DNA of 64,000 bases, from positions 1-64,000 of the forward strand of contig JAUXOL010000021.1 in the NCBI GenBank assembly GCA_030682375.1, given 5' to 3'. The stretch is from Gallionella sp. GTDB lineage: Bacteria; Pseudomonadota; Gammaproteobacteria; Burkholderiales; Gallionellaceae. Shown here one piece after another: positions 43,123 to 55,533 of the stretch (its first letter is position 1; each line of letters begins with the position of its first letter). The position numbers and the translations under genes were made by a program. The notes under the pieces are model-generated. The model was not told the DNA's origin. It made no database searches and worked only from the letters and a program-made list of their open reading frames with translations.

Positions 43123-43173
43123 GCTCTGGATACCGATATGCGAATGAAAACTCTGTTGGATTATCTCAAGCGC

Positions 43174-44223
43174 TCAAACCAAGGGCAATTCTGCATTGCT
43201 CTTGCCTATCCCTGCCACCTCGCCCAGCGACTTCAGGAAGGCAGACTGTTCGTGCAACTGGTCCAGCGTCTCCGGATGAGGCCTGCCGCGCATCTGCACC
43301 AGCCGCGCCTTGCTGACCGCGGGCATCTCCCAGTGCAGCCCCTGCAGCAGCTCGTCCGCCGATTCCGGCTTGTTGCACACCAGCACCATGTCGCAGCCCG
43401 CATTCAATGCCGCGGAGGCGCGCTGCACGATGCCGCCGGCGACGGTAGCGCCCTCCATGCTCAGATCGTCGCTGAAGATCACGCCCTCGAAACCGAGCTG
43501 GCCGCGCAACACCTGCTTCAGCCAGACCGGCGAGAAGCCCGCCGGGCGATCGTCCACCTTCGGGTAAATCACATGCGCCGGCATCACCGCGGACAGGCCG
43601 TAGTCCACCATGCGCTTGAACGGGATCAGGTCGCACATCTCGATATCGACGAACTCGCGCTCGTCCACCGGGATGTCGAGATGAGAATCGGCCTTTACGT
43701 AACCATGCCCCGGGAAGTGCTTGCCGACGGTGTGCATGCCACCCTGCTTCAGCCCCAGCAGCAGGCTGTGCGCCAGCTCGGCGATCGCCTGCGGGTCGCT
43801 GTGGAAGGCGCGGTCGCCGATCACGCTGCTCTGCCCGTAGTCCACGTCCAGCACCGGCGTGAAGCTGAAGTCCACGCCGCAGGCGCGCAACTCGACCGCC
43901 AGCACATAACCGGCCTGCTGCGCCAGATGACGCGCGCGCTGCGGATGTTCATCCCATATCTTGCCGAGCTCGCGCATCGGCGGGATTTTCGTGAAGCCTT
44001 CGCGGAAGCGCTGCACTCGCCCGCCCTCGTGGTCCACCGCGATCAGCAACGGCGGCGAGCGCACCGCGCGTATCGCCGCGGTCAGCTCGCACAGTTGCGA
44101 CGGCGACTCGTAGTTGCGTGCGAACAGGATCACTCCGCCGACCTGCGGATGGCGCAAACGTCGTTCATCCTCTGCGGTGAGCGTCTTGCCCACCACATCC
44201 AGCATCACCGGCCCCAAACCCAT
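43174..44223 (-). CDS. nagZ: Beta-N-acetylhexosaminidase, peptidoglycan recycling
   Basis: This 349-residue cytoplasmic GH3 enzyme removes GlcNAc from muropeptides. The catalytic loop [16 protein letters not shown] is near residue 165, and [10 protein letters not shown] carries the nucleophile Asp near 246. ATG 44223 is preferred to GTG 44229 because the AGGGAG ribosome site overlaps the GTG. It normally follows acpS in beta- and gammaproteobacteria; here a FapA-like gene lies between. Confidence 0.95.
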   Translation of the reverse strand: MGLGPVMLDVVGKTLTAEDERRLRHPQVGGVILFARNYESPSQLCELTAAIRAVRSPPLLIAVDHEGGRVQRFREGFTKIPPMRELGKIWDEHPQRARHLAQQAGYVLAVELRACGVDFSFTPVLDVDYGQSSVIGDRAFHSDPQAIAELAHSLLLGLKQGGMHTVGKHFPGHGYVKADSHLDIPVDEREFVDIEMCDLIPFKRMVDYGLSAVMPAHVIYPKVDDRPAGFSPVWLKQVLRGQLGFEGVIFSDDLSMEGATVAGGIVQRASAALNAGCDMVLVCNKPESADELLQGLHWEMPAVSKARLVQMRGRPHPETLDQLHEQSAFLKSLGEVAGIGKSNAELPLV

Positions 44224-44337
44224 ACACACTCCCTGATTGGCATTATCTCGAATGCGCCGGATTATAAGGCTTTGGCGGGATAAACGCCGTGCGTTGCGAC
44301 AGAAAAACAGTCCTCTCCAACTCCCGATTCTCCCGGA

Positions 44338-45960
44338 TCAGTCAAAAAGCAGCTCGTCTTCAACGATACGGAAGACGCCGCCTTCCCTTAACTCTGTCGT
44401 CGTATAGTGCTCCAGGCCGATACGTATCTCGGCGCCGCCGAAGACCTGTTTTTCCGCGATCACCTGCGCACCGTCGGCAAGGCTGATTTCCTCATTCAAT
44501 TCGGTCTCTTCCTGCTTGTACACCTCGATCTCTGCACCAAGAGCATCGCGCGTCGCTTCCGCCGTATCGATGGATTCCTGGGGTATGCGGCCAGGATGCT
44601 CATGAGTCAACTCAAGCAGCTTGATGATGTCGGCAAGCTTGTGTTCGGCCGCCTCTCTATCCTTGATCACGACGTTCAGGCGTTCGTGCAACCGCTGATC
44701 CGCCCCCGCGATGATCACCGTCCTCATACCCGCATCGGAACCGATGTTCTTGGCCTTGACCAGCATGGTGGCACGGGCGATCCCGCCGACGATGTCGCCC
44801 TTGCGACTGCTCTCGTCCCCAACGACGATCTGGTGTCCGGCAGTCAGTTCGCTCAGCATGGCGAGGTCGTGAATGAAGATGCCGTTACCCGCAGTGATGT
44901 GGGCGTACTGCACGAAACGGGCGGTGCACGAGCCATCGCAGCTGATGGAGGACCGGACGTGCGCGCCCGCGCCCGCATGCAATTCCGAAGCACCGATGAT
45001 GCCCCCCTTGACGATGATGTCGCCGCCGGCCTCCAGCCGCGAGTTCTCGACCGTGCCATCGACATAGATATCGCCGGTGGCCGTGAGGGTCATGTCGGCA
45101 TGAACGTCATGTGTCACATGTATCGTTCCGTTGAAGGAGATGTTGCCGGTATGCAGATCGATGTCCTTGATGCTGAAGACCGGCTCCACCGACGCGCTAT
45201 CCTTCAATGCGGAAGGACTGCCGGAGATCGCAGCCAGCAGCAGGTTCGGATCTTCGGCATCGACGACGACGCCATCCAGCCGGGATGAAAACGAGACTTT
45301 TTTTCCGGGCTTCACGGGAATGGCCTTGCCGGTCACGGTCTCCCCAGGCTCACCCTCGATCGGCTCGACTATGCGCATCAGCTTGTCCCCGGCATCCACG
45401 GTAACGATGCCGCCGAGATCGCGGAAATCGGCCAGATCATGCTCATCGAGATGGGGATGCCTTTCCTTCATGGCGGGGAACAGGACTTCGAACCTCCCGT
45501 CTATGCTGGGTACCGGTGGCCTGCCGCCGGCGATCCGTATGTTGTCGCCGCCTTCGCGTAGCGCCTGATCGATGGCCTCGAGATCCAGCGTGGCAGTGAT
45601 GCCTATTCTTGCGGCCTCATCCAGAACGCCTTGCCGTTGCGCTGGCTCGCCGCCCTGCGGCAGCGTGCAGCTCAAATAGGCGACCATCTGGTCGGGGGCG
45701 ATGCGCACCGAGAACTTGCCGTCCAGCGCTTGGCCCACCTCGATCTCGAATGCCTCGCCCGAATTGTATTTCTTCGTCGCCTGCTCGATGGACGTCGGAT
45801 TTATGCAATATCCGCCAAATCCGGCGGCATCGATGGCTTGCCTGAGATCATCTGGGGTGATGGCAGCGGGAAAGCCTTCGGGGACGAAAGCGGCAATGAC
45901 CTTGTGCCCTTCCTCGTCCAGATGTATGGACAGATACTTCACAGCAGCGTCCTCAAGCAT
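44338..45960 (-). CDS. FapA/DUF342-family protein
   Basis: The 540-residue cytoplasmic protein has the DUF342/FapA core of repeated beta turns (GDIYVDGTVENSRLEAGGDI, VKGGIIGASELHAGAGAHV, about residues 265-400), a helical coiled-coil region (about 415-480) and a small C-terminal beta segment. Members are linked to flagellar polarity or polymer-like assemblies, with no defined activity. GGGGAATTCC gives a good ribosome site before ATG 45960. It has no flagellar neighbours and splits the acpS-nagZ pair. Confidence 0.85.
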   Translation of the reverse strand: MLEDAAVKYLSIHLDEEGHKVIAAFVPEGFPAAITPDDLRQAIDAAGFGGYCINPTSIEQATKKYNSGEAFEIEVGQALDGKFSVRIAPDQMVAYLSCTLPQGGEPAQRQGVLDEAARIGITATLDLEAIDQALREGGDNIRIAGGRPPVPSIDGRFEVLFPAMKERHPHLDEHDLADFRDLGGIVTVDAGDKLMRIVEPIEGEPGETVTGKAIPVKPGKKVSFSSRLDGVVVDAEDPNLLLAAISGSPSALKDSASVEPVFSIKDIDLHTGNISFNGTIHVTHDVHADMTLTATGDIYVDGTVENSRLEAGGDIIVKGGIIGASELHAGAGAHVRSSISCDGSCTARFVQYAHITAGNGIFIHDLAMLSELTAGHQIVVGDESSRKGDIVGGIARATMLVKAKNIGSDAGMRTVIIAGADQRLHERLNVVIKDREAAEHKLADIIKLLELTHEHPGRIPQESIDTAEATRDALGAEIEVYKQEETELNEEISLADGAQVIAEKQVFGGAEIRIGLEHYTTTELREGGVFRIVEDELLFD

Positions 45961-46030
45961 GGAATTCCCCTATGGTCATACCCCGTTCACAAACCTGGCC
46001 GGCCCGAATCCGCCTGAAGTCGATCCGGCC

Positions 46031-46411
46031 CTACGCGCATTCCAGCACGACGAACGCGACCACCATACCGCGCTCGTCGCTGATCGAAAGATGATGGCCG
46101 TTGATGCCGAGCTGGGCAAGATGGGTGCGCAGCAACTCGTCGAAAGTCAGCACCGGACGGCCTAGGCCGTCGTGCGCGACGCCGATGCGTTGCAGCGAGA
46201 CCGGGTGGCGCAGGCCGCTGCCCACCGCCTTGGCGAACGCCTCCTTGGCGGCGAAGCGCTTGGCCAGCAGGCGCGCAGGGGCGGCGTGGCCTTCCAGCTC
46301 GGGCAATTCGCCTGCGCTCAGGATGCGCGCCGCGAAGCGCTGACCATGGCGCTGCCACATTTTTTCAATGCGAGAGAACTCAACAATGTCGGTTCCGATG
46401 CCGTGAATCAT
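46031..46411 (-). CDS. acpS: Holo-[acyl-carrier-protein] synthase
   Basis: The 126-residue enzyme transfers phosphopantetheine from CoA to [16 protein letters not shown] at residues 4-16 and [14 protein letters not shown] near 53-66 carry the magnesium and CoA residues. It overlaps pdxJ by 4 bp (ATGA), so the pair is translationally coupled. Confidence 0.96.
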   Translation of the reverse strand: MIHGIGTDIVEFSRIEKMWQRHGQRFAARILSAGELPELEGHAAPARLLAKRFAAKEAFAKAVGSGLRHPVSLQRIGVAHDGLGRPVLTFDELLRTHLAQLGINGHHLSISDERGMVVAFVVLECA

Positions 46412-47121
46412 GCGACCAGCAGCGCCTTCATCTTGCGCACCGCGGCATCCAGCCCGATGAACACCGACTCGGCGACAATCGCGTGGCCGATGTTGAGTTC
46501 CACGATCTCGGAGATCGCGACGATGTCCTGTACGTTGTGATAATGCAGGCCATGGCCTGCATTGACCTGCAGGCCTAGTGTGTGGGCATGCGCCGCCGCG
46601 GCGCGGATGCGCTCCAGCTCGCGGGCACGCTCCGGCACGCTGTCGGCATCGGCATAGCTGCCGGTGTGCAGTTCTATCACCGGCGCGCCCATGCGGTGCG
46701 CGGCGTCGATCTGCTTCATGTCCGGGTCGATGAACAGCGACACGCGAATGCCGGCGGCGGTGCAGCGTTCGGTCGCGGACTTGACCGCGTCGAAATAGCG
46801 CACCACGTCGAGCCCGCCCTCGGTGGTCAGTTCCTCGCGGCGCTCCGGCACCAGGCAGATGTCGTGCGGCCTGGTGCGCAATGCGAGATTCAGCATCTCG
46901 TCGGTGACCGCACATTCGAGATTCATCCGTGTCTGCAGCATGTCGCGCAGAATCTCGACGTCGCGATCCTGGATGTGGCGGCGGTCTTCGCGCAGGTGCA
47001 ACGTGATCGCGTCGGCGCCCGCCTCCTCGCAGATCAACGCGGCGCGCACGACGTTGGGGTAGCGCGACCCGCGCGCCTGGCGCAGCGTGGCGATATGGTC
47101 GATGTTAAGTCCGAGTTTCAT
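46408..47121 (-). CDS. pdxJ: Pyridoxine 5'-phosphate synthase
   Basis: The 237-residue TIM-barrel enzyme performs the ring-closing step of de novo vitamin B6 synthesis. The N-terminal [29 protein letters not shown] and the C-terminal [11 protein letters not shown] blocks are intact. ATG 47121 overlaps the recO stop (ATGA). Longer in-frame readings upstream run through recO in another frame and are not real. Confidence 0.97.
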   Translation of the reverse strand: MKLGLNIDHIATLRQARGSRYPNVVRAALICEEAGADAITLHLREDRRHIQDRDVEILRDMLQTRMNLECAVTDEMLNLALRTRPHDICLVPERREELTTEGGLDVVRYFDAVKSATERCTAAGIRVSLFIDPDMKQIDAAHRMGAPVIELHTGSYADADSVPERARELERIRAAAAHAHTLGLQVNAGHGLHYHNVQDIVAISEIVELNIGHAIVAESVFIGLDAAVRKMKALLVA

Positions 47122-47840
47122 AGTTTTTGCAGGTCCTTGATGAGTTCTCTGGTATGCAACGCCTTGCCGCCGAGATAGTGGTTCAGCAGCATGCGCATCA
47201 GTTGTTTGCTCTGCTGCACCGTGGTCGCATCGACGTAATCGTCGGCAGCGATGTCGAGCAGCGTCTTGCCCGCGATCGGCAGCCCCGATTCCGATTCGCC
47301 TTCGTCCGGAACCGGGCCGCGCTCGACGATGTAACGATAGCAGACATCCGGGATTATCGGTTCGCCGCTGCGCGCCTCGTGCGTCAACGGCAGCGCGTAG
47401 CCCAGTTCCTGCAGCAGATGCTTCTCGAAACAGCGCAGCGTCGCGGCATGGTCGCTCTCGTGCGCCAAACGGTACAGCGTCGCGCGGTAATAATCGAACA
47501 ACTGCTCGTGCGGGTCGTCGCGCGCCAGCAGGTTCAGCAGCAGCTCGTTCAAATAGAAACCGCACATCAGCGCCGTGCCCTGCAGGTAAGGCTGACCACC
47601 CTGCCATTCGGCGCTGTGCAGCGTGCGCACCTCGCCCTTGCCGAACCAGGATAACAGCAGCGGCTGGAAGTTCATCAGCACGCCGCGCAATGCCGACCGA
47701 GGCCTGCGTGCGCCGCGCGCCATGATCGCCAGGCGGCCGTGCTGTCGGCTGAACACGTCGAGGATCAGGCTGGTCTCGCGGAACGGATAGCTGTGCAGCA
47801 CGAATGCCGGTTCGTCCTGATGCTTGTTCGTATGGCTCAT
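47118..47840 (-). CDS. recO: DNA repair protein RecO
   Basis: The 240-residue protein loads RecA with RecF/RecR. It has an N-terminal OB-fold ([20 protein letters not shown] near residues 13-32) and a helical C-terminal domain. The four-cysteine zinc site of some homologues is not complete here. It is the first gene of the recO-pdxJ-acpS run; era, often upstream, is replaced by the divergent amrS. Confidence 0.95.
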   Translation of the reverse strand: MSHTNKHQDEPAFVLHSYPFRETSLILDVFSRQHGRLAIMARGARRPRSALRGVLMNFQPLLLSWFGKGEVRTLHSAEWQGGQPYLQGTALMCGFYLNELLLNLLARDDPHEQLFDYYRATLYRLAHESDHAATLRCFEKHLLQELGYALPLTHEARSGEPIIPDVCYRYIVERGPVPDEGESESGLPIAGKTLLDIAADDYVDATTVQQSKQLMRMLLNHYLGGKALHTRELIKDLQKL

Positions 47841-48045
47841 GTCCTGCCGCCTGTGAGATAGATAGCCAACTTCCCGATTCCTGTTCTGTTAATGGCCCGG
47901 CGCCGTCCGCAACATTTGCCGAAACCCGGGACCGGCTATTGTAAATCATCACGACTTCCCGCCCGTCGTCTTCGCGATACCGCCGCGCTATACTGGGTCT
48001 GTCTGGGACGAGTAAAGGGCATCGGCACGAACAAGGAGTATCGAC
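47841..48045. promoter_or_regulatory. Divergent recO/amrS promoter region
   Basis: TATACT at 47989-47994 is a good -10 for amrS (57 bp to ATG 48046). No clear minus-strand promoter for recO is visible. Confidence 0.4.
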
Positions 48046-49143
48046 ATGGACGAAGCTATCGGCATTGACGAGCGGCATCCGGCGAAATACTGGCATGGGC
48101 TGGACGACGGGCGCATCCAGTGCGACCTGTGTCCTCGCGACTGCAAGCTGCACGACGGCCAGCGCGGCGCGTGCTATGTGCGCGGACGCGTCGGCGACCA
48201 CATGGTGCTCACCACCTACGGGCGCTCGTCCGGTTTCTGCATCGATCCGATCGAGAAGAAGCCGTTCAACAACTTCTACCCCGGCTCCAGCGTATTCTCC
48301 TTCGGCACTGCGGGCTGCAATCTCACCTGCAAGTTCTGCCAGAACTGGGACATCTCCAAGTCGCGCAGCTTCGACAAGCTGGCCGACCAGGCCAGCCCGG
48401 AGGCAATCGCGCAGGCGGCCGAACGCATGGGCTGCAAGAGCGTGGCGTTCACCTACAACGACCCGGTGCCGTTCGCCGAATACGCGATGGACACCGCCGA
48501 CGCCTGCCACGCGCGCGGCATCAAGACCGTCGCGATCACCGCGGGCTACATCCACGACCAGCCGCGCCGCGAGTTCTTCGCGAAGATGGATGCCGCCAAC
48601 GTCGATCTCAAGGGTTTCACCGACGAGTTCTATCTCAGGCTCTGCGGCGCGCATCTGCAGCCGATACTGGACACGCTGATCTATCTGCGCCAGGAGACCG
48701 ACGTATGGCTGGAACTGACCACGCTGCTGATCCCCGGCCACAACGACTCGGACGATGAGCTGGGCAGGATGAGCGCGTGGATACTGAAGGAGCTGGGGCC
48801 GGACGTACCGCTGCACTTCTCCGCGTTCCATCCCGACTACAAGATGCTGGACGTTCCGGCTACGCCGCCGGAGACGCTGGGTCGCGCCCGTAAGATCGCG
48901 ATGGCCGCTGGACTGCACTATGTGTACACCGGCAACGTGCACAACCGGGAAGGCGACACCACTTTCTGCCCGTCGTGTGGTCATGCCGTGATCGTGCGCG
49001 ACTGGTACGACATCGAACAGTACCGGCTGACGCCCGACGGTCGCTGCCCGGACTGCGGTGCACAGATCGCCGGGTACTACGAGAAATTCAGCGGCGCGTT
49101 CGGTCAGCGGCGCATCCCGGTGGCGATGGGCGGCGCGATCTGA
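48046..49143 (+). CDS. amrS: AmmeMemoRadiSam system radical SAM enzyme
   Basis: The 365-residue protein contains an N-terminal Cys segment ([10 protein letters not shown]...GACYVR), the radical SAM motif CNLTCKFC near residue 89 and C-terminal rubredoxin-like knuckles CPSCGH and CPDCGA. It belongs to the AmrS family, found with AMMECR1- and MEMO1-like proteins; the reaction is unknown. Neither partner is adjacent here, so they are elsewhere or absent. AAGGAG lies 6-11 bp before the ATG. Confidence 0.9.
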   Translation: MDEAIGIDERHPAKYWHGLDDGRIQCDLCPRDCKLHDGQRGACYVRGRVGDHMVLTTYGRSSGFCIDPIEKKPFNNFYPGSSVFSFGTAGCNLTCKFCQNWDISKSRSFDKLADQASPEAIAQAAERMGCKSVAFTYNDPVPFAEYAMDTADACHARGIKTVAITAGYIHDQPRREFFAKMDAANVDLKGFTDEFYLRLCGAHLQPILDTLIYLRQETDVWLELTTLLIPGHNDSDDELGRMSAWILKELGPDVPLHFSAFHPDYKMLDVPATPPETLGRARKIAMAAGLHYVYTGNVHNREGDTTFCPSCGHAVIVRDWYDIEQYRLTPDGRCPDCGAQIAGYYEKFSGAFGQRRIPVAMGGAI

Positions 49144-49153
49144 ACCGTCCCTA

Positions 49154-49558
49154 TCAGCCCGCCTGACTGGCGGAAACGGAAGCCAGCAGCATGTCGGCGG
49201 TCTGCGCCAACAACGCGACATCCAGCGTGCCTATGCATTGCTCGGCCATGTCTATCCCGTCCATCACCGAGGGGCGTTCGCTCTCGGTGATCTCCCAGAC
49301 GTCGGTCGCGTCGCCGCGCTGACGCACCGCCAGCAGCGTCGCTATGGTCTCATCCAGCGTCTCGATGGCGCCTTCGATCCGGGTCTGCTTCTGCTCCAGC
49401 GCCGAGCGCACGACCGAGATCGCTGCCGCCAGCCGCCCGAAGGATTCGACGGTGAAGCGGCCCATGCTGGCGGCCTGATAGGCCGTGCGCATATCCAGCG
49501 CATAGATGTCCTTGAGGCCTTGTGTGACAGGAACGCGTAACGGCTTCTTCTTTTTCAT
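49154..49558 (-). CDS. Protein of unknown function (134 aa)
   Basis: I do not recognise this protein. It begins with a very basic [10 protein letters not shown], is otherwise helical with many Ala, Thr and Glu residues, has one cysteine and no membrane segment. ATG 49558 is chosen because AGGAAG lies 7 bp upstream. It is convergent with amrS (10 bp between stops) and stands alone. Confidence 0.65.
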   Translation of the reverse strand: MKKKKPLRVPVTQGLKDIYALDMRTAYQAASMGRFTVESFGRLAAAISVVRSALEQKQTRIEGAIETLDETIATLLAVRQRGDATDVWEITESERPSVMDGIDMAEQCIGTLDVALLAQTADMLLASVSASQAG

Positions 49559-49690
49559 CGGTCTTCCTGATTCAAGATTTCGTACTCTAGGAGCGCCAAG
49601 CCAACTTGCTCGATATCCGGCCGACTGCGCCACATGGGCTTCAACCCTGTCGCTGCACCCGCGAGGGGTACGCCGACGGGTGCCCGGGGC

Positions 49691-50434
49691 TTACGCCCCA
49701 CCCTGTCGCTGCCGGCGCGCCTCGAACAAACAGATACCGGCACTGACCGAGACGTTCAGGCTTTCGACGCTGCCCAGCATCGGGATACGCACCAGCTCGT
49801 CGCAGGTTTCGCGCGTCAGGCGGCGCAAGCCCTCGCCTTCCGCCCCCAGCACCAGCGCCAGCGCGCCCTTGTGCTTGAAGCTATGCAAGTCCTGCTCCGC
49901 TTCACCCGCCGCACCCACGACCCATATCTCTCGTTCCTGCAATTCGCGCAACGTGCGCGCGAGGTTGGTGACGGTGATGTAAGGCACGGTCTCGGCCGCG
50001 CCGCAGGCGACCTTCTCTACCGTCGCGGTGATGCCGACCGCTCTATCCTTGGGCGCGATCACCGCATGCACGCCGAAGGCATCCGCACTGCGCAGGCAGG
50101 CGCCGAGGTTGTGCGGATCCTGCACGCCGTCCAGCACCAGCAGCAACGGCGGTTCCTCCAGTGTGTCCAGCACGTCGTCCAGATGCTGCACGCGCCGCGC
50201 CGCATCAACCCGCGCCGCCACGCCCTGATGGCGCTCGTTGCCGGCCATGCCGTCGAGGCGTTTCGCGTCCACCGGAATGATGCGCACGCTGTTGGCCTCG
50301 GCCAGCTTAATGAAATCGCGCATACGCGGATCGTTGCGCTGGGACTGCAAATAAACTTCGAGCACGCCGTCCGGATTCTGACGGATACGCGAGGTGACGG
50401 CGTGGAAGCCGTAGATCAGACGCAGATCAGCCAT
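49691..50434 (-). CDS. rlmB: 23S rRNA (guanosine-2251-2'-O)-methyltransferase
   Basis: The 247-residue SpoU/TrmH-type enzyme methylates G2251 in the ribosomal P-loop. An N-terminal L30e-like substrate domain (residues 5-80) precedes the knotted SPOUT domain with [24 protein letters not shown] and [17 protein letters not shown]. It overlaps rnr by 8 bp; the rnr-rlmB pair is conserved in proteobacteria. Confidence 0.97.
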   Translation of the reverse strand: MADLRLIYGFHAVTSRIRQNPDGVLEVYLQSQRNDPRMRDFIKLAEANSVRIIPVDAKRLDGMAGNERHQGVAARVDAARRVQHLDDVLDTLEEPPLLLVLDGVQDPHNLGACLRSADAFGVHAVIAPKDRAVGITATVEKVACGAAETVPYITVTNLARTLRELQEREIWVVGAAGEAEQDLHSFKHKGALALVLGAEGEGLRRLTRETCDELVRIPMLGSVESLNVSVSAGICLFEARRQRQGGA

Positions 50435-52703
50435 GCTTCTTCTTTCCGCCGACGGACGCCTTCTTGTGTCCGGACTTCTTGCCGCCGGATTTCCGGGCTT
50501 CCGACTTCTGCGCGTCATCCCCACCCTCGTCGTCGGACTCTTCTTCATGGAGCACGAAGTCGACCTTGGTGCTCTCCATGTCCACCTTCACGACGCGCAC
50601 CTGTACGCGATCGCCGAGGCGATAGCGATTGCCGGTGCGCTCGCCCAGCAACTGGTGCTTGGCAGCGTCGAAATGGTAGTAGTCCTTGCCCAGCTCGGAG
50701 ATATGCACCAGGCCCTCGACATAGAGGTCGTCCAGCGAGACGAACATGCCGAAGCCAGTGACCGAAGAGACGGTGCCGGTGAACACGCTGCCCAGATGGT
50801 CGCGCATGAAGAAGCACTTCAGCCAGGCTTCGACGTCGCGAGTCGCGTCGTCGGCGCGGCGCTCGGTCATCGAGCAATGCGCACCCAGCTCCTCCCACTT
50901 CTGCGAGGGCTTGTATTGTTTACCCTGCAGCACCGCCTTGATCGCGCGATGCACCAGCAAGTCCGGATAGCGGCGGATAGGCGAAGTGAAGTGGGTGTAG
51001 GCTTCGTAGCCCAGACCGAAGTGACCGACGTTCTCAGGATCGTACTTGGCCTGGCGCAACGAGCGCAGCATCACGGTCTGCAGCAGCCCGGCATCGGGAC
51101 GGCCCTTGATGCTCTTCAGCAGCTTGGAATAGTCGGCAGCCTGCGGCTCTTCGCCGCCGCCCAGTTGCAGGCCGAACTCCTTCATGAATTCGCGCACCGC
51201 TTCCAGCTTCTCCGGCGTCGGGCCTTCGTGGATGCGGTACAGCACGGTGTGCTTGTGCTCGTGCAGGTAGTCCGCCGCGCACACGTTCGCCGCCAGCATG
51301 CATTCCTCGATCAGCTTGTGCGCGTCGTTGCGCACCACCGGCACGATCTTCTCGATCTTGCCGGTGTCGTTGAAGATCATCTGCGTCTCTACGGTCTCGA
51401 AGTCGATCGCGCCGCGTTTCTCGCGCGCATGCAACAGCTTCTGGAACAACTCGTACAGGTGCTGCAGGTGCGGCACGATGTCGGCACGGCTCTTGGCCAA
51501 TTCGCCGTCCGGCTGCCCCAGCATCTCGGCGACCTGGGTGTAGGTCAGCCGCGCATGCGAATACATCACCGAAGGGTAGAAACGGTATTTACCGATCTCG
51601 CCCTTGCTGCTGACATGCATGTCGCACACCATGCACAAACGATCCACCTGCGGATTCAGCGAGCACAGGCCGTTGGACAGTTCCTCGGGCAGCATCGGAA
51701 TCACGCGACGCGGGAAATACACCGAGTTGCCGCGCTTGATCGCCTCTTGGTCCAGCGCATCGTTGTTCTGCACGTAATGGCTGACGTCGGCGATGGCCAC
51801 CACCAGGCGGTAGCCGCCCTTCTCCGGCGCGCAATACACCGCGTCGTCGAAGTCGCGCGCAGTCTCGCCGTCTATGGTCACCAGCGGCAGATTGCGGATG
51901 TCCTCGCGCCCCGCCCAGTCTTCTGCTGCAACGACAGGAGAAATCGCCTTGGCCTGCTTCTCCACAGCATGAGGGAACTCGTACGGCAGGTCGTGCTTGC
52001 GCAACGCGATCTCGATCTCCATGCCCGGATCGGCATAGTTGCCCAGCACCTGCACGATGCGTCCGATAGGCTGCGCGTGTTTATCCGGATGCTTCATGAT
52101 CTCCAGGATCACGACCTGGCCGACCTGGGCACCGCCCGCAGCGCCCGGCGCCACCAGGATGTCCTGGCTGATGCGCTGGTTCTCGGCGACAACGAACCAG
52201 ATGCCGTGCTCTTCGTACAGGCGGCCGACCACGCGGATGTTGACATGCTCCAGCACCTCGACGATCTTGGCTTCCGGACGTCCGCGGCGATCCACGCCGC
52301 TCTGCCTCACCATCACGACGTCGCCGTGCAGAACCTTGTGCATCTCCTTCTCGCTGATGAACATGTCGGTGCTGCCGTCTTCCGGCACCAGGAAGCCGAA
52401 GCCGTCCGGGTGTCCCTGCACCTTGCCCTTGACCAGGTCGAGCTTGTCCACCACGCAGAGAGCTCGCTTGCGGTTGCGCATGATCTGGCCGTCGCGTTCC
52501 ATCGCGCGCAGGCGGCGCGAGAACAGGTCTTCCTCGTGATCCTCGATCTGCAGCAGATGCAGCAACTCGTCCTCGTCTACCGGGCCGCCCTGCTCACCCA
52601 GGATTTGCAGGATGAACTCGCGACTAGGCAGCGGATGTTCGTATTGCTCGCGCTCTCTGTCGAGGTGAGGGTCCTGCGAACGTAAATTATTTTTCTTTTT
52701 CAT
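50427..52703 (-). CDS. rnr: Ribonuclease R
   Basis: The 758-residue 3'-5' exoribonuclease degrades structured RNA. It has an N-terminal winged helix (about 25-85), two cold-shock domains, the RNB domain with [16 protein letters not shown] near residue 265, an S1 domain (about 630-710) and a Lys-rich tail. ATG 52703 is preferred to 52712 because GAAGGAA immediately precedes the latter and is 9 bp from the former. tRNA-Leu lies divergently upstream. Confidence 0.97.
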   Translation of the reverse strand: MKKKNNLRSQDPHLDREREQYEHPLPSREFILQILGEQGGPVDEDELLHLLQIEDHEEDLFSRRLRAMERDGQIMRNRKRALCVVDKLDLVKGKVQGHPDGFGFLVPEDGSTDMFISEKEMHKVLHGDVVMVRQSGVDRRGRPEAKIVEVLEHVNIRVVGRLYEEHGIWFVVAENQRISQDILVAPGAAGGAQVGQVVILEIMKHPDKHAQPIGRIVQVLGNYADPGMEIEIALRKHDLPYEFPHAVEKQAKAISPVVAAEDWAGREDIRNLPLVTIDGETARDFDDAVYCAPEKGGYRLVVAIADVSHYVQNNDALDQEAIKRGNSVYFPRRVIPMLPEELSNGLCSLNPQVDRLCMVCDMHVSSKGEIGKYRFYPSVMYSHARLTYTQVAEMLGQPDGELAKSRADIVPHLQHLYELFQKLLHAREKRGAIDFETVETQMIFNDTGKIEKIVPVVRNDAHKLIEECMLAANVCAADYLHEHKHTVLYRIHEGPTPEKLEAVREFMKEFGLQLGGGEEPQAADYSKLLKSIKGRPDAGLLQTVMLRSLRQAKYDPENVGHFGLGYEAYTHFTSPIRRYPDLLVHRAIKAVLQGKQYKPSQKWEELGAHCSMTERRADDATRDVEAWLKCFFMRDHLGSVFTGTVSSVTGFGMFVSLDDLYVEGLVHISELGKDYYHFDAAKHQLLGERTGNRYRLGDRVQVRVVKVDMESTKVDFVLHEEESDDEGGDDAQKSEARKSGGKKSGHKKASVGGKKKHG

Positions 52704-52746
52704 TGACAACATTTCCTTCAGTAGTTAAAGTGCGCGCCTTCGCATC

Positions 52747-52833
52747 GCCCAGATGGCGGAATTGGTAGACGCACTAGGTTCAGGTCCTAGCGGTGGCAAC
52801 ACTGTGGAGGTTCGAGTCCTCTTCTGGGCACCA
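52747..52833 (+). tRNA. tRNA-Leu(CAG)
   Basis: An 87-nt class II tRNA with encoded CCA. The acceptor stem is GCCCAGA/TCTGGGC and the anticodon loop TTCAGGT reads CAG. The long variable arm and A/G box sequences are typical of Leu. Confidence 0.97.
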
Positions 52834-52837
52834 ACGA

Positions 52838-52866
52838 CAAAGGCTCGCATTTATGCGGGCCTTTTT
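52838..52866 (+). terminator. Terminator after tRNA-Leu
   Basis: AAAGGCTCGCA pairs with TGCGGGCCTTT around a TTTA loop and is followed by TTC. It starts 5 bp after the tRNA. Confidence 0.9.
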
Positions 52867-52879
52867 CATTTCCCGCCGA

Positions 52880-52920
52880 ACACAAAAAAACAAAGCACGC
52901 ACCGCAGACATCGCGGTGCG
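52880..52920 (-). terminator. Terminator of the hfq-purA operon
   Basis: On the minus strand a CGCACCGC/GCGGTGCG stem (52898-52905 with 52913-52920) is followed by TGCTTTGTTTTTTT. It lies 92 bp beyond the purA stop. Confidence 0.75.
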
Positions 52921-53011
52921 CACCGTAGTTTCGGTACTGCAATTGTTTCCGATATAGCAATTATTCAAGATTTCGTGCACGACGCGACATTCGCAACGGC
53001 CAGAGAGCGGC

Positions 53012-54337
<1,326 letters not shown>

Positions 54338-54375
54338 CTATAAATCGAATCCCGTCTCGCCTTGCGAGGTTTACA

Positions 54376-55533
54376 TTACAACGCGACGACTTGCCACTTG
54401 CCGTCGCGCAACATCAGCTCGCGGTCGCACTGTAGCTCTGCGCGCAATGCGGCGTCGCCGAGCAGGTCCACCACGACCGCTTCGCCCGCCGCACGCAACT
54501 GCGCGATCTTGTCGCGCAACGCAGCATTGTCGAGCGCGGGCGCGCATATCCCCAGCTTAGGCGACTGCACCGTGAGCAAGCTATACAACTGGCGCAAGTC
54601 CATGCTGAAACCGGTCGCCGCGCGTGCGCGCCCGAAGCTCTTGCCGAGATCGTCGTAGCGTCCGCCCAGCGCGATCGCGTCGTGACTGCCCGCATGATAG
54701 GCGGCGAACACCATGCCGCTGTGGTAGTGATAGCCGCGCAGGTCGGCCAGATCGATGCCCACTTTTGCGACCAGCGGCGTCAGCTTCGCGGAAACGGTGT
54801 CCAGATCGTTCAGTGCGGCGACGATGTCGGGATGATTCGGCAGCGCATGGCGCGCGCGCGCCAGCACGTCTGCACAATCGCCATACAGCGTCGGCAACGC
54901 CAGCAGCGCATCGCGCACCGGCGCATCCAACGGCTGCACCAGCGTCTGTATCGTCGCGCTGTCCTTGCTCTGCAGCGCGGAGAACAATGCATTCTCAAGC
55001 TCGCGATCGAGGCCGGCATGGCGCACCAGCGCGCGAAACACGCCGACATGACCGAGATCGAGATGCACATTATCGACGCCCAGCAAGGCCAGCGCCCGCA
55101 GCATCAACTGCTGTATCTCCAAATCGCTTTCGAGACCGCTGTGGCCGTAGAGCTCCGCACCGATCTGCAACAGTTCGCGGGTACGCGTCAGCCCGGCGGG
55201 CTGGGTGTGCAGCACGCTGCCCGCATAGCACAGGCGGGCGACGCCCTGACGGTTCAGCAGGTGCGCATCGATGCGCGCCACTTGCGGCGTGATGTCGGCG
55301 CGCAACGCCAGCGTGCGACCGCTCAATTGATCGACCAGCTTGAAGGTGCGCAAGTCCATGTCCGCGCTGCCGTCGATCAGCAGCGACTCTGCGTATTCCA
55401 GCAGCGGCGGCGCCACCAGCTGGTAACCATGGGTGCGCATCAGTTCGAGGAACTTCGCGCGCATAGCCTCGACGCGCCAAGCCTCCTCGGGCAGCATGTC
55501 TTGTATGTGTTCCGGCAACAACCAGTTCGGCAT
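54376..55533 (-). CDS. hisZ: ATP phosphoribosyltransferase regulatory subunit
   Basis: The 385-residue protein resembles class II histidyl-tRNA synthetase (FKLVDQLSGRTLALRADITPQVAR near residues 64-87) but lacks aminoacylation motifs and the anticodon domain. HisZ complexes with short-form HisG for the first step of histidine synthesis; hisG itself is not in the window. Its ATG directly abuts the DUF2065 stop. Confidence 0.96.
   Translation of the reverse strand: MPNWLLPEHIQDMLPEEAWRVEAMRAKFLELMRTHGYQLVAPPLLEYAESLLIDGSADMDLRTFKLVDQLSGRTLALRADITPQVARIDAHLLNRQGVARLCYAGSVLHTQPAGLTRTRELLQIGAELYGHSGLESDLEIQQLMLRALALLGVDNVHLDLGHVGVFRALVRHAGLDRELENALFSALQSKDSATIQTLVQPLDAPVRDALLALPTLYGDCADVLARARHALPNHPDIVAALNDLDTVSAKLTPLVAKVGIDLADLRGYHYHSGMVFAAYHAGSHDAIALGGRYDDLGKSFGRARAATGFSMDLRQLYSLLTVQSPKLGICAPALDNAALRDKIAQLRAAGEAVVVDLLGDAALRAELQCDRELMLRDGKWQVVAL

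Noticed and set aside
47122..49221. Extension of the pdxJ frame upstream to 49221
   Set aside because: It runs through recO and antisense to amrS; the PdxJ family starts at [10 protein letters not shown] (47121).
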